DNA of 32,156 nucleotides from Paenibacillus sp. Soil766 (lineage in GTDB: Bacteria; Bacillota; Bacilli; Paenibacillales; NBRC-103111), in assembly GCF_001428105.1 (NCBI RefSeq), contig NZ_LMSJ01000022.1, positions 92,810 to 124,965 on the forward strand, read 5' to 3'. Of this stretch, positions 19,772-27,531 are shown piece after piece (within the stretch, counting starts at the first letter, position 1; each line of letters opens with the position of its first letter). Made by a program: the position numbers and the translations under genes. Under the pieces are notes generated by a model. The model was not told where the DNA came from. It saw only the letters and a list, made by a program, of their open reading frames with translations, and searched no databases.

Positions 19772-20908
19772 TTAATTCGTAACCTTCTTACTATTGGCAA
19801 TATTCTTCTTGTGCTCTTCAAAGGTTTCCGCAAACAAATGCCCCATTGTTCCATCCTTCTTCGTCACGTAGAAAACATATTTCGTTTCTTCTGGATAGAT
19901 CGCTGCCTTAATAGAAGCCAGACTAGGGCTTGCGATCGGACCTGGAGGCAGTCCTGTATTCAAATACGTATTATAGGGACTTTGGATTTGAAGATCCTTT
20001 TCCAACAAACGCTCCTTCGACTTCTCAAATAAATACTGTACTGTCGCATCGATCTGAAGAGGCATGTTCATTTTCAAACGGTTCACAATGACCCCGGAAA
20101 CAGTAGCACGCTCCGCATCAACAACGACCTCCCGCTCGATCAGCGAGGCAATCGTCAGCATCTGGTGAATGGATAGATTACGAGCTTTCAACTTGTCCTT
20201 CCAGTCAGATGGAAGCGTTGCAAGCATCTTGTCTAGTTGATCCAATGAACGTTCGACGAATTCCTTTTCCGTTGAGCCTTTCTTAAACTCATACGTTTCA
20301 GGGAATATATATCCCTCTAGTCGATGTCTGACATTATTAGTATCTGGAATAGATAGCGTTAACTCATTTTTAAAGCCAGCAGGATCATCGACAAGCCCCA
20401 GAAATGTTTCTTTCTTCCAAGTGCTCTGTTCACTCACTTTAGAGGCGATCTGCTCAACTGTATAGCCTTCAGGAATCGTGATGCGAATCATTTCTTCCTT
20501 CACAACATCTCCCTTATTAAGCTTATCGATCATATCTTCAAATGTCATGCCCGGCTTCATCGCGTAAACACCAGCTTGAAATTTAGAGCCTTGCTTTTTA
20601 AACTTCAAATAGTACGTGAAAATGGAAGAATTCTTAATGAGTCCCTTGGCTTCTAATTCCTCTGCGATCATTATCGAACTGGAGCCTTGTGGAATGGAGA
20701 TACGTACCTCCTGATCAGAAGCATCAACAGGTTGAAGTGCATTCGCAATAAACAATCCAATGCCACCTGCAGTGCCGAGAACAAGCAACACAACGATACT
20801 AAAGCTAAGCAATACCCATTTCAGCACCTTACGCTTAGGCTTCTGTAATTCTTCTAGCTCATCATCCCTCATCACAACGCTTCGATTCCTCCTACGAATG
20901 TCCTTCAT
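19772..20908 (-). CDS. mltG: Endolytic murein transglycosylase MltG (YceG-like)
   Basis: This membrane-bound lytic transglycosylase cuts nascent glycan strands and may set their length. The 378 residues comprise a basic cytoplasmic tail, one membrane helix (about 30-53), a LysM-like region (about 66-130) and the YceG catalytic domain. The likely catalytic glutamate is E258 in ASLIERE. Conserved downstream stretches are LQIDATVQYL, SPYNTYLNTGLPPGPIASPS and YVFYVTKKDGTMGHLF. The first ATG has only AAGG as a ribosome site; a GTG 33 nt downstream lies about 12 nt after AGGAGG and is an alternative start. It is the first gene of a unit with the two U32 genes and follows the terminator at 20955-20986. 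Confidence 0.94.
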   Translation of the reverse strand: MKDIRRRNRSVVMRDDELEELQKPKRKVLKWVLLSFSIVVLLVLGTAGGIGLFIANALQPVDASDQEVRISIPQGSSSIMIAEELEAKGLIKNSSIFTYYLKFKKQGSKFQAGVYAMKPGMTFEDMIDKLNKGDVVKEEMIRITIPEGYTVEQIASKVSEQSTWKKETFLGLVDDPAGFKNELTLSIPDTNNVRHRLEGYIFPETYEFKKGSTEKEFVERSLDQLDKMLATLPSDWKDKLKARNLSIHQMLTIASLIEREVVVDAERATVSGVIVNRLKMNMPLQIDATVQYLFEKSKERLLEKDLQIQSPYNTYLNTGLPPGPIASPSLASIKAAIYPEETKYVFYVTKKDGTMGHLFAETFEEHKKNIANSKKVTN

Positions 20909-20954
20909 TAAACCTTAGGCTGTAGCTTACCATACTCGCATTAACCATATGCAC

Positions 20955-20986
20955 AACAAAACCGAGCGGATATCATCCGCTCGGTT
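20955..20986 (-). terminator. Terminator after the second DUF1292 gene
   Basis: A perfect 12-bp stem (aaccgagcggat / atccgctcggtt) with loop ATC is followed on the minus strand by TTTTGTTG. It separates the alaS-to-DUF1292 cluster from mltG. Confidence 0.85.
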
Positions 20987-20995
20987 ATCTACTTC

Positions 20996-21295
20996 TTAGA
21001 GGTCATTCTGCTCAGGGAAAACCATTTCGTCGTATAACTCCGAAACCGTTTCCCATTCATCGTCATCGTCAATGGTAACTAGTTCATATTCACCGTCAGC
21101 ACCTGAAATGACACGAAAAAGGGCAACTTCTTCTTCCTTCTTCAAGGCTTCCGATTGCATAACAGCATACGTTTGGTTCTCATAGACGAATTCTTTCAGA
21201 AGTTGATACACCGTCGACTCACTTTGGTCGTCAGACAACAGAATATCATCCCCGTAAGTTTTGCGCAATACATCAGAAGGTGTTGTCAAACTCAT
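20996..21295 (-). CDS. DUF1292 family protein, second copy
   Basis: This small acidic protein of 99 aa is of unknown function. It shows the DUF1292 pattern: a hydrophobic core (FVYENQTYAVMQ), an acidic stretch and the closing motif VTIDDDDEWETVSELYDEMVF. The start overlaps the stop of the preceding DUF1292 gene in an ATGA, so translation is probably coupled; a longer open frame upstream is only overlap. B. subtilis has one member (YrzB) at this place; two adjacent diverged copies are seen here. It is the last gene before a strong terminator. Confidence 0.82.
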   Translation of the reverse strand: MSLTTPSDVLRKTYGDDILLSDDQSESTVYQLLKEFVYENQTYAVMQSEALKKEEEVALFRVISGADGEYELVTIDDDDEWETVSELYDEMVFPEQNDL

Positions 21296-21600
21296 GCTTC
21301 TTCTTCCTCTTCGAACTCTGCCATTAAGGTGTTGAACGTTTCTTCCACAATGTTCCATTCTTCTTCGTCGTCAATGGTGAATAGCTTCAAATCCTCACCA
21401 TCATCGTCTTCTTCATAACGGAATGCATACACTTCGTCAGATTCTTCATCTCCGCCGTCTGTAGGCACAACCATCATATATTTCTTATCTGAACCGTCCA
21501 CTTCGAATTTCATGATAACCTCGAACTCTTCTTCGTTGCCTTCATCGTCCGGGATGTAAATGATTTCTGGTTCTTCTTCACGCAATTCTTCTTTGGACAT
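21292..21600 (-). CDS. DUF1292 family protein, first copy (YrzB-like)
   Basis: This very acidic protein of 102 aa is of unknown function and resembles YrzB, which sits after yrrK (yqgF) in B. subtilis. It has EIIYIPDDEGNEEEFEVIMKF at the start and the family motif FTIDDEEEWNIVEETFNTLM near the end, with a terminal run of glutamates. The second ATG was chosen because GAGGTG lies 7-9 nt upstream; the ATG two codons earlier is too close. It lies a few bases after yqgF and overlaps the next DUF1292 gene by 4 bp. Confidence 0.86.
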   Translation of the reverse strand: MSKEELREEEPEIIYIPDDEGNEEEFEVIMKFEVDGSDKKYMMVVPTDGGDEESDEVYAFRYEEDDDGEDLKLFTIDDEEEWNIVEETFNTLMAEFEEEEEA

Positions 21601-21606
21601 GTTCAT

Positions 21607-22023
21607 TCACCTCTTCATATTGGCATCCATATACCCTTGTAGAATAAGCTGTGCAGCCATTTTATCAATGACTTGCTTCCGTTTCTTCCGGCTTACGTCT
21701 GCTTCAAGAAGCGTCCGTGTCGCGGCTACGGTTGTTAAGCGCTCATCCCATAGGTGTACTGGTACACTGATCTTTTGTTTTAATTCTTCTGAAAAAGCAA
21801 TCGCAATCTCACCGCGGGGTCCAATCGTATTGTTCATATTCTTGGGCAACCCGACAATAATCTGCGATACACCATATTCATTAACAATCTGTATAAGCCG
21901 TTCGATGTCTTCTCCCGGCTTATTGCGGCGAATCACTTCAAACCCTTGGGCCGTCCAACCAAGCTCATCGCTTAATGCGACACCAATGGTTTTATCCCCA
22001 TAATCCAAGCCCATCCATCTCAT
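21607..22023 (-). CDS. yqgF: YqgF/RuvX-type nuclease, pre-16S rRNA processing / putative Holliday junction resolvase
   Basis: This RNase H-fold nuclease of 138 aa has the expected [19 protein letters not shown] at the N-terminus (metal-binding D7), [12 protein letters not shown] in the middle, [11 protein letters not shown], and a final helix with the conserved [25 protein letters not shown] segment. E. coli YqgF matures the 5' end of 16S rRNA; a resolvase role has also been proposed. The length equals that of B. subtilis YrrK. It lies 17 bp after ireB in the conserved alaS-ireB-yqgF order. The ribosome site is weak. Confidence 0.95.
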   Translation of the reverse strand: MRWMGLDYGDKTIGVALSDELGWTAQGFEVIRRNKPGEDIERLIQIVNEYGVSQIIVGLPKNMNNTIGPRGEIAIAFSEELKQKISVPVHLWDERLTTVAATRTLLEADVSRKKRKQVIDKMAAQLILQGYMDANMKR

Positions 22024-22040
22024 GCTGGTTCTCTTTTCTT

Positions 22041-22301
22041 CTATTTGTGTTGACCCAGATAAGCACGAACTAATTCTTCAATTAGTTCATCCCGTTCCCG
22101 TTTACGAATGAGGCTTCTCGCATTATTGTGACGCGGAATGTAGGCAGGATCTCCCGAAAGCAAGTAACCAACAATCTGGTTAATCGGATTATACCCTTTT
22201 TCCTGAAGAGCATCATACACCGCCAGCAACACATCCTTCGGCGAAGTTTCGATCTCTTCCGCCTTCACATTGAACTTCATCGTTTTGTCCATGGAACTCA
22301 T
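22041..22301 (-). CDS. ireB: IreB family regulatory phosphoprotein (YrzL-like)
   Basis: This 86-aa protein is homologous to Enterococcus IreB, a substrate of the PASTA kinase IreK that influences cephalosporin resistance, and to B. subtilis YrzL. The core [22 protein letters not shown] segment and [20 protein letters not shown] are diagnostic. The ATG was chosen because GGGGTG lies 6 nt upstream; a GTG three codons earlier and an ATG three codons later are also in frame. With this start a threonine falls at position 7, where IreB is reported to be phosphorylated. Position 4 is Met rather than Thr. The gene follows alaS after a 109-bp gap. Confidence 0.93.
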   Translation of the reverse strand: MSSMDKTMKFNVKAEEIETSPKDVLLAVYDALQEKGYNPINQIVGYLLSGDPAYIPRHNNARSLIRKRERDELIEELVRAYLGQHK

Positions 22302-22410
22302 CAGGAGCACCCCACTTCCTTGTGACCTTTGTAAAATAATTGAAAAAACTTGCGTTATACATGGATATATTCTCTATGGTTTTAAAAATTCCTGTCCATT
22401 CGAAAAATAA

Positions 22411-25038
22411 TTATACGAATTGAGAAAGTAGCCCCTCGACACTCGCTAATGCCGCTTGCAATTTAGATGCATCCTTACCGCCAGCTTGCGCCATGTCAGG
22501 ACGACCTCCACCGCTACCGCCAACTGCCCCCGCGACTTCTTTAATAATTTTACCCGCATGGAAGCCCTTAGAAACCAGGTCAGGCGTAACTGCAGCAACT
22601 AGATTGACTTTATCTTCTGTAGCAGCGCCAAGAACGATAACAGCCGAACCTAATTTCCCTTTCATCTCATCAACGATGTTACGAAGGGAATCCATATCAG
22701 CCGCATTGACCTGCGCAGCCAGAAAGGAAACACCTGCAATTTCTTTCACTTGATCTGTAAGAGAACCTGCCTCGATACGACCAAGCTTTCCACGAAGTGA
22801 TTCATTCTCACGTGCAAGCTCTTTTAATTGCTGCAAGGTAGCATCAACACGTTTAGGAACATCGGGTATGTTAGACTTCAGCAGGCCTGCTGCTTCTTTT
22901 AACAGCTGCAGTTGACCATCTAAATATTCATAAGCACTGCGCCCAGAAACGGCTTCAATCCGACGTACGCCAGAGCCAATCCCTGATTCACTTACAATTT
23001 TGAACAAGCCGATTTGGCTTGTATTTTGAACGTGACAGCCTCCACAAAGCTCTAAGGAATAGTCACCAACTTGTACAACGCGAACGATATCTCCGTATTT
23101 CTCACCAAATAGGGCCATAGCGCCCATTGCTTTCGCATCTGCAATGGCTTTGAGGGAAATGTCAACGTTCGTGCTATTCCAAATTTGTTGATTCACACGT
23201 TGTTCTACATCTTGCAGCTCTTCACTGGTAATGGAGCCAAAATGCGAGAAGTCAAAACGTAAACGATCTGGTTCTACCAAGGAGCCAGCTTGATTGACGT
23301 GCGTGCCTAATACTTCCTTTAACGCTTTATGCAGCAAATGAGTTGCAGTATGGTTCTTAATAATATCCTTACGTGGTGCGGAAGCTACAATCGCCTCTAC
23401 CGAGTCACCTTTACGAAGTACGCCAGATTCAACAATAACCTTGTGTACATGTTGGCCATGCGGCGCCTTCATTACATCGACAACTTGCAGGGTCACTTGA
23501 CCATTACGAATCGTACCGTGATCGCTAACTTGACCACCGCTCTCTGCATAGAAAGGTGTGCGATCAAGAACGACTTGACAAGTCTCACCAACACCAACAA
23601 GCTCCACGAGCTCATTCTCATGCACAATCGCTTCGATATTGCTACTTACTACCAATTCATTATATCCAACAAATTCGCTTTTAATCGTGAGTTCGGACAG
23701 AGGTCCGCCTTGAACCTTCATGCCGCCTTCTTTATTGCTAGCTGCACGAGCGCGATCACGCTGTTCCTTCATGGAAGCATCAAAGCCAGCACGATCCACA
23801 GTCAACCCCTTCTCCGACGCAAAATCCTCCGTCAAATCAAATGGGAAACCATACGTGTCATAGAGTTTGAATGCGTCAGGTCCGCTGATTTGATTTGAGC
23901 CCGCTTGTTGCGTTTTCTGAACCATCTCAGCAAGAATGATTAACCCGTCGCTCAACGTCTCGTGGAAGCGTTCTTCTTCCGTACGAATCACCTTCTCGAT
24001 AAACTCACGCTTATCTACAACCTCAGGGTAATAAACACCCATGATGTCACCAACCGTAGGCACTAGCTTGAATAAGAACGGTTTATCCAAACCAAGCACT
24101 TTGCCATAGCGTACTGCCCGACGCAGCAACCGGCGAATGATATAACCGCGACCTTCGTTGGAAGGAAGAACGCCATCCCCAACAGAGAAAGCTACTGTAC
24201 GGATATGGTCAGCGATGACCTTTAAGGCCACATCATGTTCTTCATTCACATGGTAAGTAACACCTGTGAACTCACAAGTTTTCTCAATGATCGGTAAGAA
24301 CAGATCGGTATCAAAGTTAGAATCAACATCTTGCAGAATGGAAGCGAAACGCTCCAAGCCTGCGCCTGTATCAATGTTTTTATTAGGAAGCGGTGTGTAG
24401 CTGCCATCGGAATTATGATTAAACTGCGTGAATACCAAGTTCCACACTTCTAGGAAGCGCTCATTTTCACCACCTGGCCAGCACTCTGGATCTGATAAGT
24501 CACCATATTTATCGCCGCGATCGTAGAAAATTTCCGTACAAGGACCACAAGGACCTTCACCAATGTCCCAGAAGTTATCTTCTTTGAGCTTATAGATACG
24601 ATCCTCTGGAATGCCAATTTGTTTGTTCCAAATGTCGAAAGCTTCCTCGTCATCTTCATGAACTGTAACCGAGATCCGATTCGGATCAAAGCCGATCCAT
24701 TGCGGATCCGTAAGGAACTCCCAAGCCCAAGGAATAACTTCTTTTTTGAAATAATCACCAATCGAGAAGTTCCCTAGCATTTCAAAAAATGTATGGTGAC
24801 GACGCGTTTTACCTACATTCTCAATATCATTGGTACGAATACATTTCTGAGCATTCGTAATCCGTGGATTCTCTGGGATTTCACGTCCATCCAGATATGG
24901 CTTTAACGGTGCAATCCCTGCATTAATCCACAAAAGGGATGGATCGTTGTGGGGAACTAATGAGGAACTCGGCTCAACCTTATGCCCTTTACTTGCGAAA
25001 AATTCCAACCATTTTGAACGAATTTCACTTGCTTTCAT
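22411..25038 (-). CDS. alaS: Alanyl-tRNA synthetase
   Basis: This class II synthetase charges tRNA-Ala. The 875 aa are full length. The N-terminal aminoacylation domain starts with [14 protein letters not shown] and contains the [24 protein letters not shown] motif region. The editing domain has HTATH (563-567) and the zinc-binding CGGCH (665-669), and the C-terminal C-Ala domain ends with a Gly-rich [17 protein letters not shown] stretch. The ATG has a GGAGG site 9 nt upstream. Expression is controlled by an alanine T-box leader (25072-25366) with a perfect consensus promoter. It is followed by ireB, yqgF and the DUF1292 genes. Confidence 0.98.
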   Translation of the reverse strand: MKASEIRSKWLEFFASKGHKVEPSSSLVPHNDPSLLWINAGIAPLKPYLDGREIPENPRITNAQKCIRTNDIENVGKTRRHHTFFEMLGNFSIGDYFKKEVIPWAWEFLTDPQWIGFDPNRISVTVHEDDEEAFDIWNKQIGIPEDRIYKLKEDNFWDIGEGPCGPCTEIFYDRGDKYGDLSDPECWPGGENERFLEVWNLVFTQFNHNSDGSYTPLPNKNIDTGAGLERFASILQDVDSNFDTDLFLPIIEKTCEFTGVTYHVNEEHDVALKVIADHIRTVAFSVGDGVLPSNEGRGYIIRRLLRRAVRYGKVLGLDKPFLFKLVPTVGDIMGVYYPEVVDKREFIEKVIRTEEERFHETLSDGLIILAEMVQKTQQAGSNQISGPDAFKLYDTYGFPFDLTEDFASEKGLTVDRAGFDASMKEQRDRARAASNKEGGMKVQGGPLSELTIKSEFVGYNELVVSSNIEAIVHENELVELVGVGETCQVVLDRTPFYAESGGQVSDHGTIRNGQVTLQVVDVMKAPHGQHVHKVIVESGVLRKGDSVEAIVASAPRKDIIKNHTATHLLHKALKEVLGTHVNQAGSLVEPDRLRFDFSHFGSITSEELQDVEQRVNQQIWNSTNVDISLKAIADAKAMGAMALFGEKYGDIVRVVQVGDYSLELCGGCHVQNTSQIGLFKIVSESGIGSGVRRIEAVSGRSAYEYLDGQLQLLKEAAGLLKSNIPDVPKRVDATLQQLKELARENESLRGKLGRIEAGSLTDQVKEIAGVSFLAAQVNAADMDSLRNIVDEMKGKLGSAVIVLGAATEDKVNLVAAVTPDLVSKGFHAGKIIKEVAGAVGGSGGGRPDMAQAGGKDASKLQAALASVEGLLSQFV

Positions 25039-25071
25039 CTCTGTGAGCCTCCATATCTAGGATAAGTTTAC

Positions 25072-25107
25072 AAAAAACAAAAAACGCCCCTGCAGCAAAC
25101 AGGGACG
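25072..25107 (-). terminator. T-box attenuator terminator of alaS
   Basis: On the minus strand the stem cgtccctg / caggggcg (one G-T pair) with a 7-nt loop is followed by a long T run broken by one G. It lies just after the T-box sequence and 34 bp before the alaS ATG. Confidence 0.9.
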
Positions 25108-25366
25108 AATCATCGCGGTACCACCCTGGTTATTGGTTTCGTGCTCCCTTAGCCTACGGCATAGAGCGAATCCAATCTCCTTGTGCGGATTTGTAACGGG
25201 TCCAACCGGTGGAGTTCATCCACGCTCCGAAACGAGCTTTGGGCCATCCTAGCACCGAAAGGTTCTTCCAGCCGATCTGCGCAGCATTCGCTGCTTAGCG
25301 GAACCTTCTCTCTGACGATGAGCTATGGCTTACTAAGTTTCATCAACGCTTTAATTCACATATAGA
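25072..25366 (-). promoter_or_regulatory. T-box riboswitch (alanine) of alaS
   Basis: The minus-strand leader carries the T-box core AGGGTGGTACCGCG (25127-25114), whose TGGT can pair with the ACCA end of an uncharged tRNA. It is followed by the attenuator terminator. Upstream, Stem I has a purine-rich internal loop (CAGAGAGAA, near 25305-25313). The stem above it (GGTTC / GAACC) is followed by TTTCGGTGCTAGG, placing a GCT (Ala) codon at 25253-25251 in the specifier position with an A after it. The lower stem pairs GCCAT with ATGGC. High uncharged tRNA-Ala should stabilise the antiterminator and switch alaS on. Confidence 0.93.
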
Positions 25367-25374
25367 TAAGGCAA

Positions 25375-25403
25375 ATTATAACTTTATGGGGGTTGCCTGT
25401 CAA
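25375..25403 (-). promoter_or_regulatory. Perfect consensus sigma-A promoter of alaS
   Basis: On the minus strand TTGACA (25403-25398) and TATAAT (25380-25375) are separated by exactly 17 bp. Transcription would begin near 25368, at the start of the T-box leader. Such a strong promoter is usual where control is by attenuation. Confidence 0.9.
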
Positions 25404-25420
25404 TATGAGGGCATTATAAG
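25393..25420 (+). promoter_or_regulatory. Candidate promoter of the small membrane protein gene
   Basis: TTGCCT (25393-25398) and TATAAG (25415-25420) are separated by 16 bp, with GGAGGTG and the ATG 25-30 bp downstream. Its -35 box overlaps the -35 of the divergent alaS promoter, so the two promoters could compete. Confidence 0.5.
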
Positions 25421-25450
25421 GTAGAATAGCGTCATATGGAGGTGCTTCAC

Positions 25451-25672
25451 ATGGACATTTCAACACTTACTTTGCTCGGACTCATATTCCCCATTTTCGT
25501 CTTAATCATTTACATTATGGCGAAAACCATCATTAGAAAGCAAATTCCAGACAGCCGCTACAATCCGTTCGATTACATCACCGGGCAGTCCCATGTCGAG
25601 TTCCAAGAACAAAAGGAACAAAAAGAAGAAGATGATAGCCAAGGCGATGATAAAGACAAGCATCTGAAATAA
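25451..25672 (+). CDS. Small single-pass membrane protein, DUF3951-like
   Basis: This 73-aa protein has one strong membrane helix at about 5-27 (LTLLGLIFPIFVLIIYIMA), a basic stop-transfer segment, the motif RYNPFDYITGQ and a highly charged Lys/Glu/Asp tail. The Y-x-PFD motif after one helix resembles the uncharacterised DUF3951 proteins of Bacillales; this family call is from memory and moderate. The ATG was chosen because GGAGGTG lies 6 nt upstream; an ATG five codons earlier overlaps that site. It is divergent from alaS. The function is unknown. Confidence 0.75.
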   Translation: MDISTLTLLGLIFPIFVLIIYIMAKTIIRKQIPDSRYNPFDYITGQSHVEFQEQKEQKEEDDSQGDDKDKHLK

Positions 25673-25709
25673 TCATTTAATTACGATTAAATTAGTAGCA
25701 AACTCCCCA

Positions 25710-25738
25710 TTGACAATGATTCTCAATAGAAGTATACT
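25710..25738 (+). promoter_or_regulatory. Strong sigma-A promoter with no gene behind it
   Basis: TTGACA (25710-25715), a 17-bp spacer and TATACT (25733-25738) predict a start near 25745. The promoter lies between the 3' ends of two convergent genes and is bracketed by two Fur boxes. Confidence 0.75.
25711..25725. promoter_or_regulatory. Fur box 1
   Basis: TGACAATGATTCTCA matches the 7-1-7 Fur consensus TGATAAT-N-ATTATCA at 12 of 14 positions. It covers the -35 element and the start of the spacer. Confidence 0.75.
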
Positions 25739-25746
25739 AAGTTTAT

Positions 25747-25761
25747 TGATAATGATTTTCA
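25747..25761. promoter_or_regulatory. Fur box 2
   Basis: TGATAATGATTTTCA matches the 7-1-7 Fur consensus at 13 of 14 positions. It lies directly at the predicted transcription start, so bound Fur should block the promoter. Confidence 0.82.
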
Positions 25762-25980
25762 TTACCACTTAAGAAAGTATAAGTTTTCAGTTCCTGAAAA
25801 CGGCTTTCTTAATGGCGATAAAATTTACCGCTAGGCGCGGTCGCTCATCAATGAATTACTTCGATAGAAATTTTCTCATCGCATAGAAAATTTACAGCAA
25901 GTTTTTACTCACTTATTCCGTAGTCCATTTCAATGGTTTACGTATGGGCCACACCCTTTTCTAACTCCTCAACCCTCGTG

Positions 25981-26029
25981 CAAAACCCTTTGGACCATGA
26001 TCCCGCAAGTCATGGCTCAAGGGGTTTTG
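25981..26029. terminator. Long hairpin ending the convergent region
   Basis: The outer stem caaaaccctttg / caaggggttttg has 12 bp with one wobble pair, and the inner stem ccatga / tcatgg has 6 bp. Short T runs are present on both strands (TTTT inside the arm ends), so it could stop the AI-2E permease transcript, the candidate small RNA, or both. Confidence 0.6.
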
Positions 26030-26096
26030 TGCGTCTTCTGGCTGTTTACAACACTGCTGCCACTTCTGCTACTTCCACTACTTCCGCCATTACCGC

Positions 26097-27167
26097 CTAG
26101 GTTGTTGGCTTATGAACGAAGTGGATGAATACATGCTGGATGATGACTTTCAATACAGCGAAGAAGGGTACCGCCAAGATCAATCCCACAACCCCCGCCA
26201 CTTCTCCGCCAACAAGCAAGGCGAAAATGATAAACAGCGGATGCATGTGCAAAGTTTTACCTACGACTTGAGGCGAAATCACATTCCCCTCGAGAATTTG
26301 CACAGTCAAATTGACAAGTGCAACGAACAGCACCATTTTCATCGAAACAGTCGAAGCCATAATAATGGCCGGTGCCGCGCCAAAAAAAGGCCCCATATAC
26401 GGGATGATATTGAAGATTGCGACAACACTGGCAAGTAATAACGGGTATGGCATTCCGATCAACCAGTAGCCCAAATACGCTAGCACACCAATTATCACGC
26501 ACACGAGGAGCTGCCCACGTATATAGTTGCCAAGGGCCGTATCAATGTCCATGAGCAAAGAGACGGTTTTTTTGCGATGCTTCAACGGAACTATGGCTAG
26601 CACTGTTTTCTCAATAATTTGAAAATCCTTCAAGATGTAGAAGGCTAGGAATGGCACGATGAAAGCTATAAACAGCATATTAATCGTTGTCCCAATTTGA
26701 TTCATATAATTGGCAACTGCCATGGAAATCTTCGACTCCAGTTTCCCAATAGAGTGATTAAATCCATTTCGAACGCTGTCTGGCAGCAGTTGATTTTGAT
26801 TAAAGCCATCTACAAGTGACTGCGCCTTCATCGCCATTTGCGGCATATGTTCATTTAATTCAGCGGCTTGCTCCACAAACATCGGCGTCATATTCATAAT
26901 AATGACCGTCACGGAAGTGATAAACACGCCGTAAATCAATAGTACGGCAATCGTTCTCGGCATTTTCCGTTTATTCAGGATCGTGACAACTGGGTTTAAG
27001 ATATACGAAATAATGACCGCGATAAAAAATGGCATTACAATAGCCTTTAGGAATGTGAAAAGGTGAACTAGTATAGGTTTTATGAGCAGAAGCAAATATA
27101 AACCGACTAAGATTAATAAGGCATAAATCAGCCCTATAAACCATTTATTACTCGAAAATCGTTCCAT
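26097..27167 (-). CDS. AI-2E family transporter / permease (YrrI-like)
   Basis: This integral membrane protein of 356 aa belongs to the AI-2E (PerM/TqsA) superfamily. Two N-terminal helices (about 10-60) and another near 75-95 precede a large soluble loop (about 98-175), and further helices run from about 180 to the end. The conserved YPLLLASVVAIFNIIPYMGPFFGA and PLFIIFALLVGGEVAGVVGLILAVP regions are clear. Members export autoinducer-2 or act as Na+/H+ antiporters, so the substrate is open. The start was chosen at the ATG just after GGTGGAGG; the open frame extends 22 codons upstream without a ribosome site. YrrI occupies the same place beside alaS in B. subtilis. Confidence 0.9.
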   Translation of the reverse strand: MERFSSNKWFIGLIYALLILVGLYLLLLIKPILVHLFTFLKAIVMPFFIAVIISYILNPVVTILNKRKMPRTIAVLLIYGVFITSVTVIIMNMTPMFVEQAAELNEHMPQMAMKAQSLVDGFNQNQLLPDSVRNGFNHSIGKLESKISMAVANYMNQIGTTINMLFIAFIVPFLAFYILKDFQIIEKTVLAIVPLKHRKKTVSLLMDIDTALGNYIRGQLLVCVIIGVLAYLGYWLIGMPYPLLLASVVAIFNIIPYMGPFFGAAPAIIMASTVSMKMVLFVALVNLTVQILEGNVISPQVVGKTLHMHPLFIIFALLVGGEVAGVVGLILAVPFFAVLKVIIQHVFIHFVHKPTT

Positions 27168-27260
27168 GCTGCCTCCACCTCTGTCCACTGAATTCGAGCT
27201 TGCGCTCATACAGTATGTGTACAACCTGCCCAAATTAACCCTTGATTGGCACTGAAAGAC

Positions 27261-27308
27261 AAAAAAACGTTAGGGCTCAAGCGAATTCTCGCCTGAACGC
27301 TAACGTTT
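27261..27308 (-). terminator. Terminator of the cymR-to-zinc-ribbon unit
   Basis: A 9-bp stem (aaacgttag / ctaacgttt) with a small inner gcga/tcgc stem is followed on the minus strand by TTTTTTT. It lies 12 bp after the zinc-ribbon gene. Confidence 0.85.
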
Positions 27309-27320
27309 CAACATATAACT

Positions 27321-27521
27321 TTAATTCACGTGCTCGTGGATGTGAGAAACTTCTTCCTCAAAAAACAAATCATCCAGAGAGCTTAACGTACCATCTTCCT
27401 CGACTTGATAAACGGACATTTTATCTCCGTTTACGCTGAGTTCAATAAAGCAACCCCAGCAGTAAAATTGATGGGAACCGATCTTTCCAATATCTTTGGA
27501 ATTACAGTTTGGACAACGCAT
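27321..27521 (-). CDS. Small zinc-ribbon protein of unknown function
   Basis: This 66-aa protein has two CxxC knuckles near the N-terminus (CPNC at about 3-6 and CWGC at about 21-24) that should bind one zinc ion, followed by an acidic half (VYQVEEDGTLSSLDDLFFEEE). The ATG follows AGGGTG by 6-7 nt; a GTG three codons upstream is an alternative. It starts 10 bp after the PRC-barrel stop, so the two are probably co-transcribed. The function is unknown; zinc ribbons of this size often bind nucleic acid or protein partners. Confidence 0.8.
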   Translation of the reverse strand: MRCPNCNSKDIGKIGSHQFYCWGCFIELSVNGDKMSVYQVEEDGTLSSLDDLFFEEEVSHIHEHVN

Positions 27522-27531
27522 TATGCTCACC

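Larger units (their letters stand above)
25745..26030 (+). ncRNA. Candidate Fur-regulated small RNA
   Basis: This is the predicted transcript from the Fur-boxed promoter. It begins near 25745. A long hairpin at 25769-25812 has a 9-bp ttaagaaag / ctttcttaa stem and an inner perfect 8-bp gttttcag / ctgaaaac stem with loop TTC. Next come a small accgc/gcggt hairpin (25827-25841) and a perfect 9-bp aaattttct / agaaaattt hairpin (25868-25893). A pyrimidine-rich stretch follows (25951-25975: acacccttttctaac, then tcctcaaccc), and the hairpin at 25981-26029 could end it. The ends are predicted, not seen. The design resembles FsrA-type iron-sparing RNAs, but no sequence similarity is claimed. A 24-codon frame (25812-25886) lies within it. 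This is also the explanation offered for the 424-bp gene-free gap 25673-26096. Confidence 0.45.

Noticed and set aside
23329..23898. 189-codon plus-strand frame
   Set aside because: It is antisense to the middle of alaS, with no ribosome site and no recognisable domain.
26049..26096. In-frame extension of 16 sense codons after the permease TAG, with low-complexity GTA/GTG/GAA repeats, suggesting readthrough or truncation
   Set aside because: A run of 16 codons without a stop is expected by chance about half the time, and the permease is already of normal length.
25932..26099. Plus-strand frame of about 55 codons starting at the ATG at 25933 and running through the terminator hairpin
   Set aside because: No ribosome binding site; it crosses a strong hairpin and ends in low-complexity sequence.
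26112..26438. 108-codon plus-strand frame
   Set aside because: It is antisense to the AI-2E permease gene; the composition is that of an inverted membrane protein.
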